A DNA stretch of 5,807 bases, taken from NCBI GenBank assembly GCA_023388675.1, contig JAEWFU010000136.1, positions 1 through 5,807 of the forward strand, given 5' to 3'. Position numbers and translations under genes: made by a program. Below are positions 1 through 4,724 of the stretch, piece after piece. The DNA is from Pseudomonadota bacterium (GTDB lineage Bacteria; Pseudomonadota; Alphaproteobacteria; Rhizobiales; Rhizobiaceae). Every line of letters starts with the position of its first letter. The first letter of the stretch is position 1. Below the pieces are notes generated by a model. The model worked only from the letters and a program-made list of their open reading frames with translations, was not told the DNA's origin and searched no databases.

Positions 1-742
1 CAGCATTGCCCGGCAGGTAGTCTGTATTGATGATGACTGAGGGTGCCGCCTGGCGCACGCCCGCGAGGAAAGCGCGCCAGTCGTTGATTTCGCCGAAGGG
101 CAGAAGGTCGGCGGAGGTCACTTCCCAGCCGGCTTCCTCGAAGTTCTTCTGCAAGCCCTCCATGATGGTCTTGGAGTAGGGATTGTCGGAAGAAATCAGC
201 GCGACCTTCTTGTTCGGCAACTCCAGCGTGCCGCCATCGAGCAATTGCTGGATGACCGGCACCATCGCCGTCTCATAGGCATCGTAGGACGGCGAGATCG
301 ACCACACGGTCGGGAAGTCGTCCGGGCTCGGCGCGATGATGTCGTATGTCTGCGCTGCGTTCGCCGAGATGATGTAGGGCATCTCCTGCTCGGCCATCAG
401 CTCGATCTCGAAATTGCTGCCGCTGGCATAGCCGGTCATCATCACGTTGACATCGCGATCGCCGGCCAGGCGTTCGAACGCGCTCGTCACCGTGTCGGCC
501 GCCTGATCCTGCGTGTCGCCGACGACAACCTCGAACTTGTAGCCGGCAATGCCGCCGGCGGCGTTGATCTCCTCGACGGCGAGGCGTGCGCCGTTGACCA
601 TCTCGTTGCCGTCGGCGGCCGCTCCGCCGGTCATCGGCGCGAGCACGCCGATCTTAGCCACCTTGTCCTGGGCCTGCGCAGACGTCACCGAAAGCGCGGA
701 GGCGGCCAGCAATGCCAGTCCCAGCTTGCGTATCGTGTTCAT
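1..742 (-). CDS. ABC transporter substrate-binding protein, branched-chain amino acid (LivJ-like) type, partial
   Basis: Periplasmic binding protein that would capture a small solute, probably an amino acid, amide or related compound, and deliver it to an inner-membrane ABC permease. The frame is open for 247 residues and runs off the left edge, so the C-terminal third or so is missing (family members are usually about 380-400 residues). Residues 1-24 form a typical Sec signal peptide: positive start (MNTIRK), hydrophobic core (LGLALLAASAL), and an AQA cleavage site before Q25. The mature part opens with the Peripla_BP_6 pattern: KIGVLAPMTGGAA (30-42), then NGARLAVEEINAAGGIAGY (50-68). Later family-like stretches include MPYIISANAAQTYD and KKVALISSDNPYSK. 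The start at 742 is preferred over the in-frame ATG at 748 because the AGGGG motif lies 8 bases upstream of 742 but almost touches 748. It is last of the four visible leftward genes, 35 bases after the M20 gene. The ligand is unknown; the operon suggests it is the substrate of the co-encoded hydrolases. Confidence 0.93.
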   Translation of the reverse strand, partial: MNTIRKLGLALLAASALSVTSAQAQDKVAKIGVLAPMTGGAAADGNEMVNGARLAVEEINAAGGIAGYKFEVVVGDTQDQAADTVTSAFERLAGDRDVNVMMTGYASGSNFEIELMAEQEMPYIISANAAQTYDIIAPSPDDFPTVWSISPSYDAYETAMVPVIQQLLDGGTLELPNKKVALISSDNPYSKTIMEGLQKNFEEAGWEVTSADLLPFGEINDWRAFLAGVRQAAPSVIINTDYLPGNA

Positions 743-750
743 GTCCATTT

Positions 751-755
751 CCCCT
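751..755 (-). promoter_or_regulatory. Ribosome binding site of the substrate-binding protein gene
   Basis: AGGGG on the minus strand, 8 bases before the ATG at 742 and only 2 bases before the ATG at 748. It favours the downstream start, which gives a signal peptide beginning MNTIRK. Confidence 0.65.
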
Positions 756-777
756 GTTTGGTGTTGTCGTTGTGCAA

Positions 778-2094
778 TCAGCGGATGTCGCACCAGTCGA
801 TGACGGCCGCCGCGATCGTCTTGGTCGTCTCGTGGAGGGACGCGATGTCCACGTATTCGTCGTAACCGTGGAAACCGTCGCCGCTCGGTCCGTAGATGAC
901 CGCATCCACACCGGCACCGGCGTAGTGGGCGCAATCGGCCACCGCCTCGAACCCTCGCACGCGCGGAGCCTTGCCGACCTGGGTTTGCCGCCTCACCAGA
1001 GACTGGACGATGGGGTGATCGACCGGTGTGTTCATCGGCGGGAAGTGAAGGCCGCCCAGTTCCCACTCGACCTTGATCGGATTCTTCTGCAGCCAGAGGT
1101 CCTGCTCGCAGAAATTCCGGACGAAGGTTTCGAATTCGCTGCGGATTTCCTCCTTGGTCTGCTGCGGCAGGAACTTGTAGTCGATGTCGATGGCGACCGT
1201 ATCGGGGATGATCGCCGGGTTGGTCATGACCATCGGCAGACCATCGGGACCGAGGCCGGCACCGCCACGAATGACACCGACGTTGATGGTGTTCATCCCC
1301 GGCGGGAGCAGCGGGTGCTGGAGGTAGCGGCAGCGGGAGTTCTCGAACTGCCTCAAGGCCTCGAGGAAACGCGCCGCGATATCGATCGCATTGACCGCGG
1401 GACGCAGGCGGCCGGGCTCGTCGCGTTGCGGCCAGATCTCGTTGAAGCGCATCGCCGAATGGCCTTGCTGACCGGGTATCGTCACCCGCAGCCATTCGAG
1501 GCCTCCCTCGCAGGGATGAACGTCGCCCCAGCTCGGCTCCGCGACGATGGCCGCCTTGGCGAGCTTGCCTTTCTTCACCGCGTCGATGGCGCCGAAGCCA
1601 CCCGCTTCCTCGTCTACGACCGCGTGGATCGACAAGCGGCCCTGTAGCTGGATGCCCGCCTTGCGGATTGCCCGCGCCGCCGCGAAACAGGCCGCCAGGC
1701 CGCCCTTCATGTCGACGGCGCCGCGGCCGTAAAGCCTGCCGTCCTTGATCTCGCCGCCGAACGGATCGGCCGTCCAGCCGGATTTCTCACCGATGGGCAC
1801 CACATCGATATGGCCACAGAGGATGAGGCTCTTGTCTTCGTCGCCTGCGAGATCGGCGACGAGGTTCGGCCGGTCGGGAAAGACTTCCCAGCGATCGGAC
1901 TTGAAGCCCAGCGCTTCGGTTTCCTGCTGGAGGCGATCCTGGACGGCCGCTTCGCGGTTCTGCTCGGCATCCATCACGAAGCGCGGATTTACCGACGGGA
2001 TGCGGACGATATCCTGGGTAAGCTCGACGACATAGTCGGCCTCCTCGTCCAGGAGCTTCCAGACCTTCTCGATTGCGGTTTCCTTGTCGGCCAT
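778..2094 (-). CDS. M20 family zinc metallopeptidase / deacylase (ArgE/DapE-like)
   Basis: A 438-residue cytoplasmic amidohydrolase predicted to cleave an N-acyl or peptide-like amide bond with a two-zinc centre. The M20 signature is complete: H95 and D97 in CGHIDVVP, bridging D128 in GRGAVDMKGG, catalytic E162 and metal ligand E163 in VVDEEAGG, E186 in IVAEPS, and H409 in GDGFHGYDEYV near the C-terminus. The GQQGHSAM stretch (208-215) matches the dimerisation-domain histidine (H212). The length is normal for ArgE/DapE-family deacylases. No signal peptide is seen. The same frame stays open upstream to 2487, but that extension overlaps the neighbouring hydrolase gene and lacks family character. 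Two adjacent ATGs exist (2097 and 2094); 2094 has the better spacing from the GGGG motif. It lies 65 bases after the cysteine hydrolase gene and 35 before the binding-protein gene. The 65-base gap holds only the ribosome site and no convincing terminator. The family covers acetylornithine and succinyl-diaminopimelate deacylases, carboxypeptidase G2-like enzymes and others, so the substrate is open. Placement in a transport/amidase operon argues against a biosynthetic ArgE or DapE role. Confidence 0.93.
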   Translation of the reverse strand: MADKETAIEKVWKLLDEEADYVVELTQDIVRIPSVNPRFVMDAEQNREAAVQDRLQQETEALGFKSDRWEVFPDRPNLVADLAGDEDKSLILCGHIDVVPIGEKSGWTADPFGGEIKDGRLYGRGAVDMKGGLAACFAAARAIRKAGIQLQGRLSIHAVVDEEAGGFGAIDAVKKGKLAKAAIVAEPSWGDVHPCEGGLEWLRVTIPGQQGHSAMRFNEIWPQRDEPGRLRPAVNAIDIAARFLEALRQFENSRCRYLQHPLLPPGMNTINVGVIRGGAGLGPDGLPMVMTNPAIIPDTVAIDIDYKFLPQQTKEEIRSEFETFVRNFCEQDLWLQKNPIKVEWELGGLHFPPMNTPVDHPIVQSLVRRQTQVGKAPRVRGFEAVADCAHYAGAGVDAVIYGPSGDGFHGYDEYVDIASLHETTKTIAAAVIDWCDIR

Positions 2095-2100
2095 CATATT

Positions 2101-2107
2101 CCCCTTT
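2101..2107 (-). promoter_or_regulatory. Ribosome binding site of the M20 hydrolase gene
   Basis: AAAGGGG on the minus strand. It is 6 bases before the ATG at 2094 and 3 bases before the ATG at 2097, so the second ATG of the tandem pair is the more likely start. Confidence 0.6.
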
Positions 2108-2159
2108 CTTCTCTCGTTCGGCGACGGCTCCGGCGCTTCCTCCGGGCGTGGTGATTGGT

Positions 2160-2804
2160 TCAGGCGGCGATCTCCGCGAGCAGTTGGTCTGTGCTGACCT
2201 GGCGGCAGTAGCCTTTGATCGCGCGCAGCGAAAAATCGTGGCGCTCCTGCGTGTAGGTCCCGCATGCGTCGGGCACGAGGGTAACGAGGTAGCCGAGGTC
2301 GCAGGCATCGCGCACCGCCGACTCGACGCACTGGTCGGTCAGAAGGCCGCAGAGCACGAGCTGGCGGACACCGAGATTGCGCAGGACGTAGTCGATATGG
2401 GTGGAGACGAAGACGCTCGACGAGCTCTTCGGCAAGACGATTTCGTCCTCGCCCGGCGCGAGCTCGTCGACCACCTTGCCGTCCCACGATCCGCGCGGGA
2501 CGTTGAAACCGGTGATCTTGTAGTCGAGGCTGCGGTCGCGGCCGTCGAGCGTCAGGCTTTCGATCGTCGTGTACATGACCTCGATGCCGGCGGCGCGAAA
2601 GCCCGCCTGAAGCCTGCGCATGTTGGGCATCGCGACCTTGTCCAGCCGATCGAAATAATAACCGTATCGTGCTTCCATCTCATCCGCCGGCACGTCGCTG
2701 AACTCGCCGCCGTCGCGCCGTGCGGAGAAATTCTGCACGTCGATGAAAAGAATGGCGGATTGCGCCGGCACGAGCGGCACCTCACGCGTCAGATTATCCT
2801 GCAT
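2160..2804 (-). CDS. Isochorismatase-like cysteine hydrolase (amidase)
   Basis: A 214-residue cytoplasmic enzyme of the isochorismatase-like cysteine hydrolase superfamily. Members use an Asp-Lys-Cys triad to cleave amides such as nicotinamide, N-carbamoylsarcosine, ureidoacrylate, maleamate or biuret. All three residues are visible: D22 in LFIDVQNF, K126 in VLPKSSSS, and nucleophile C159 in CGLLTDQCVESAVRDA, which also carries the usual GLLTDQ turn before the cysteine. True isochorismatase lacks the nucleophilic cysteine, so an amidase is the better reading. The start at 2804 is chosen because GGAGG sits 6 bases upstream and the protein then begins just before the first core strand; the open frame to 2885 adds only an arginine-rich stretch. 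The start overlaps the end of the upstream formylglutamate-hydrolase-like gene by 11 bases, indicating coupled translation and shared substrate flow. The exact substrate cannot be decided; maleamate, ureido or carbamoyl amides and simple amides are all possible. Confidence 0.92.
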   Translation of the reverse strand: MQDNLTREVPLVPAQSAILFIDVQNFSARRDGGEFSDVPADEMEARYGYYFDRLDKVAMPNMRRLQAGFRAAGIEVMYTTIESLTLDGRDRSLDYKITGFNVPRGSWDGKVVDELAPGEDEIVLPKSSSSVFVSTHIDYVLRNLGVRQLVLCGLLTDQCVESAVRDACDLGYLVTLVPDACGTYTQERHDFSLRAIKGYCRQVSTDQLLAEIAA

Positions 2805-3615
2805 CTCCAGCCTCCGCTTCCGTCGATGAGGCGGCGCGAATGGCGACCGCCAGAAATTCCGCCCATCTCGCCTGTCCGGCCTCATCGGCGATCAGGTCGT
2901 TGCGTATCTCGATCAGGACATGTTCGATGCCGCGCTTCTCTCCGTGCACCGGTATGGCGTAGTCGGTGAGATCGTTGCCGGTATATGGCTCGTTGAAAGC
3001 GGCCTTGACGGTATCGTCGAGACCGACGATCGCGGCCATCAGCTTGCGAGCCAACCTGTCGTCGCGATTGAACAGCAGGCCGAGCTGCCAGGGCCGTTCG
3101 ATGCCATCCTTCAGCAGCCGGGGCGTAAAGCTGTGTACGGACACGAGCGCCGTGCGATGCCGACGCCCGTGCCGATCCAGAAGCCGACTAACTTCCGTGT
3201 GGAAAGGAACGTGGATCTCTTCGTAACGTGCCAGCCGCGCGGCTCGGGTGAGCCCTTGATTGCCCGGGATGACGGTGGTGTCGCTCGTTTCCGGCATGCA
3301 GTCAGCCGAGTCGAAGGCACGGTTGCAGTCCACCACCAGCCTGCTGTAGCGCTGCAGGATAAGCGGTGCGTCGAGGGCCGTCGACAGGCCCCGCGCTACG
3401 CCCTCCGCCCCGATGTCGTAGGCGATATGCCGGGCGAATTCGCTTTCCGGAACACCCAGATCGCCAAGCCTGCGCGGAACCTGCCGCCCCGCATGCTCGC
3501 ACAACAACACGACGCGGCTCGCCCCGTCGCCGTTGACGATTTCGAAGGGGGCGGGGTCGTCGAGGGCCAGCAATCCCTTATCGGCCTGCGCGTCGGTATT
3601 TCCAGTCTGCAGCAT
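2794..3615 (-). CDS. N-formylglutamate amidohydrolase family protein
   Basis: A 273-residue enzyme of the N-formylglutamate amidohydrolase family (FGase; HutG-type deformylases, PF05013). Characterised members release formate from N-formyl amino acids such as N-formylglutamate or N-formylaspartate. Family motifs occur in order: LLCEHAG (37-43), FARHIAYDIGA (60-70), QRYSRLVVDCNR (88-99), a threonine/proline-rich SDTTVIPGN (111-119), VSVHSFTP (158-165), LLFNRDDRLA (180-189), NEPY (208-211), DYAIPVHGEKRG (218-229), and IEIRNDLI (235-242). The acidic and histidine residues in CEHAG, VHSF, HGE and EIR are likely metal or catalytic positions. The start at 3615 follows a modest GGAAA site 5 bases upstream of the ATG. 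A longer open frame to 3711 adds an arginine-rich segment without family character. It is the promoter-proximal gene of the leftward operon. No histidine-degradation genes accompany it, so the true substrate may be a formyl amino acid or amide other than the Hut intermediate. Confidence 0.92.
   Translation of the reverse strand: MLQTGNTDAQADKGLLALDDPAPFEIVNGDGASRVVLLCEHAGRQVPRRLGDLGVPESEFARHIAYDIGAEGVARGLSTALDAPLILQRYSRLVVDCNRAFDSADCMPETSDTTVIPGNQGLTRAARLARYEEIHVPFHTEVSRLLDRHGRRHRTALVSVHSFTPRLLKDGIERPWQLGLLFNRDDRLARKLMAAIVGLDDTVKAAFNEPYTGNDLTDYAIPVHGEKRGIEHVLIEIRNDLIADEAGQARWAEFLAVAIRAASSTEAEAGDAG
2811..2815 (-). promoter_or_regulatory. Ribosome binding site of the cysteine hydrolase gene
   Basis: A strong GGAGG on the minus strand, 6 bases before the ATG at 2804 and inside the 3' end of the upstream gene. 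It fixes the start and fits translational coupling. Confidence 0.75.
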
Positions 3616-3661
3616 GCGTTTCCGTTCGGTCTCGCCACTTCGGCCAAAGCTCCGCCGCCGA

Positions 3662-3681
3662 CCAGGATGACAAAATCCTGG
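3662..3681. other. Inverted repeat (hairpin) in the leader of the leftward operon
   Basis: CCAGGAT at 3662-3668 pairs perfectly with ATCCTGG at 3675-3681 around a 6-base loop. Flanking GC-rich bases (about 3656-3660 with 3683-3687) extend it with interruptions. It lies in the expected 5' leader of the formylglutamate-hydrolase-like gene, 47 bases before its ATG. No U-tract follows in either direction, so it is not a typical intrinsic terminator. It may be an mRNA structure affecting leader stability or translation, or chance in GC-rich DNA. Confidence 0.3.
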
Positions 3682-3719
3682 CCGCCGCCACGCGCCGGGT
3701 CGGGCATTCAATACGGAAG

Positions 3720-3749
3720 ATTGGAACGAAAATAGTTAGTCAAAGTCAA
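3720..3749 (-). promoter_or_regulatory. Candidate promoter of the leftward hydrolase operon
   Basis: Reading the minus strand, a -35-like TTGACT (3749-3744) is followed after 18 bases by a weak -10-like TCCAAT (3725-3720). The hexamer TTGACT is repeated in tandem (3749-3744 and 3743-3738). The -35 match is good (5 of 6) and the -10 poor (4 of 6), which would suit an activated or regulated promoter. It lies in the only AT-rich part of the intergenic region, about 100 bases before the first gene of the operon, and its -35 overlaps the palindrome at 3746-3767. Confidence 0.35.
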
Positions 3750-3767
3750 TCAGAATTTTCGGATTGA
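3746..3767. promoter_or_regulatory. Palindromic operator candidate for the RpiR-type regulator
   Basis: A 22-bp palindrome centred between 3756 and 3757, with 9 of 11 base pairs matching. The outer arms are TCAATC (3746-3751) and GATTGA (3762-3767); the inner arms are GAA (3753-3755) and TTC (3758-3760). Only the 3752/3761 and central 3756/3757 pairs mismatch. It sits between two divergent genes, one of them a dimeric-type HTH regulator, and overlaps the -35 elements of both candidate promoters. That position fits repression of the regulator's own unit and control of the hydrolase operon. Binding by the neighbouring regulator is inferred. Confidence 0.6.
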
Positions 3768-3793
3768 TAAATTATTTTCGAAATGCCTATAGT
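3764..3793 (+). promoter_or_regulatory. Promoter of the regulator-ligase unit (sigma-70-like)
   Basis: TTGATA (3764-3769) and TATAGT (3788-3793) are separated by 18 bases; each matches the sigma-70 consensus at 5 of 6 positions. Transcription would begin near 3800, leaving a leader of about 20 bases that holds the AGGAGG site. The -35 overlaps the right arm of the palindrome at 3746-3767, which would allow autoregulation. Confidence 0.6.
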
Positions 3794-3811
3794 CGGCGAC
3801 AGAGTGCCATG

Positions 3812-3817
3812 AGGAGG
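3812..3817 (+). promoter_or_regulatory. Ribosome binding site of the RpiR-type regulator gene
   Basis: A consensus AGGAGG 4 bases before the ATG at 3822. A nearer upstream ATG (3809) is out of frame, so this site supports the start at 3822. Confidence 0.75.
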
Positions 3818-3821
3818 GCCG

Positions 3822-4724
3822 ATGACCGAGGGCACCGGAACAGGCAGCCTGAAGGACAGGATCAACGCGGAGATGGAGCAGCTCACCGCGAGCGAGCGCA
3901 AGATCGCCAGCGTCGTCCTTGCCGATTACCCGTACGGGGGGCTGGAAACCATCCAGGAGCTTGCGCGGCGAACCCGTGTCAGCGCACCGTCGATCACGCG
4001 CTTCATCGCCAAGATCGGCTGTGCGGGCTACCAGGATTTCCAGCGCCAGCTCATCAGCGAACTCAAGCAGCGCGAACTCTCGCCGATCGAGCTGAAGATC
4101 ACCGAGGCGCCGCCCGAAGGCGCACACCTTCTGACCGATTACACCCGCCGCCTGATACGGCAGATGACCTACATGGCGGAGAACATGCCCCAGCGGCAGT
4201 TCGACGAGGTGTGCGAGCTGATCGCAGACCCGAGCCGCAACGTTTTCATCATCGGCGGCCGCGTCACCGACAGCATCGCCCAGCTCCTGTCTATCCATCT
4301 GCGCCAGATGCGCAGCCGCATCTACCACATGCCCGGTAACCCCGAGCTCTGGCCCGAATATGTGCTGCGCATGCGCAAGCAGGACATCGTCATCGTCTTC
4401 GACGTGCGCCGCTACCAGCCCCAGCTCGCGCAACTCGCCCATCTCATTTCCGAGCAGCGGCAATCCACTATCGTCGCCATCACCGACAAGTGGATGTCGC
4501 CCGTCGCGAGCTATGCGCGGCACGTGTTCGCCGTACCGATCGAGCTTGAAACCGCATGGGACACGCAGGTGTGCCTCGTCACGCTCGTCGAGGCGATCAT
4601 CGTTCGCGTCTCCGAGATGGACTGGACCGCGACCCGCAAGCGTATCGAATCCTGGGACCGCATCCGCTTCTCGCTGCAGGATGCGCTGAAAGAAGGGGGA
4701 GGAACGGAACCCGATGCAGAATGA
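3822..4724 (+). CDS. RpiR/MurR family transcriptional regulator (HTH + SIS)
   Basis: A 300-residue DNA-binding regulator with the RpiR layout. The N-terminal helix-turn-helix domain covers roughly residues 8-85, with LTASERKIASVVL (21-33) and the recognition region TIQELARRTRVSAPSITRFIAKIG (43-66). A SIS-type ligand domain covers about 125-265, starting near NVFIIGGRVTD (140-150) and containing STIVAITDKWMSPVASYARHVFAVP (215-239). In standard RpiR proteins the SIS domain reads phosphosugars through Ser-rich loops (GxGxSxxxA and SxSGxT). Here the corresponding loops read IIGGRVTDSIA and VFDVRRYQPQ, so the usual serines of the second loop are replaced by Asp/Arg/Tyr and the effector may not be a phosphosugar. 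It is transcribed divergently from the hydrolase operon and overlaps the downstream ligase gene by 11 bases. It is the obvious candidate to bind the palindrome at 3746-3767 and respond to the imported compound or a breakdown product; that role is inferred. Confidence 0.93.
   Translation: MTEGTGTGSLKDRINAEMEQLTASERKIASVVLADYPYGGLETIQELARRTRVSAPSITRFIAKIGCAGYQDFQRQLISELKQRELSPIELKITEAPPEGAHLLTDYTRRLIRQMTYMAENMPQRQFDEVCELIADPSRNVFIIGGRVTDSIAQLLSIHLRQMRSRIYHMPGNPELWPEYVLRMRKQDIVIVFDVRRYQPQLAQLAHLISEQRQSTIVAITDKWMSPVASYARHVFAVPIELETAWDTQVCLVTLVEAIIVRVSEMDWTATRKRIESWDRIRFSLQDALKEGGGTEPDAE
4698..4703 (+). promoter_or_regulatory. Ribosome binding site of the glutamine-synthetase-like gene
   Basis: GGAGGA inside the end of the regulator gene, 10 bases before the ATG at 4714. 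The spacing is slightly long, but no other in-frame start lies close by, and the overlap suggests coupled translation. Confidence 0.5.

Noticed and set aside
712..1647. Long plus-strand open frame (311 codons) opposite the M20 gene
   Set aside because: Antisense shadow of a GC-rich gene. The opposite strand carries a complete M20 motif set, while this frame shows no recognisable domain.
2095..2159. Possible terminator or second promoter between the cysteine hydrolase and M20 genes
   Set aside because: The 65-base gap has only short GC-rich partial complementarity, no U-tract and no convincing -35/-10 pair, so one operon remains the simpler reading.
2095..2487. N-terminal extension of the M20 hydrolase (569-residue open frame beginning at 2487)
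   Set aside because: The extension lies almost wholly inside the cysteine hydrolase gene in another frame, is arginine/proline-rich and lacks M20 character. A ribosome site at 2101-2107 marks the real start near 2094.
2073..2969. Long plus-strand open frame (298 codons) opposite the cysteine hydrolase gene
   Set aside because: Antisense shadow rich in Arg, Ala and Val with no domain. The minus strand carries the full Asp-Lys-Cys triad.
3616..3711. 32-residue N-terminal extension of the formylglutamate-hydrolase-like protein
   Set aside because: It is arginine/glycine-rich with no family similarity that I can see, and it overlaps the leader hairpin. The start at 3615 has a usable ribosome site and normal family length.
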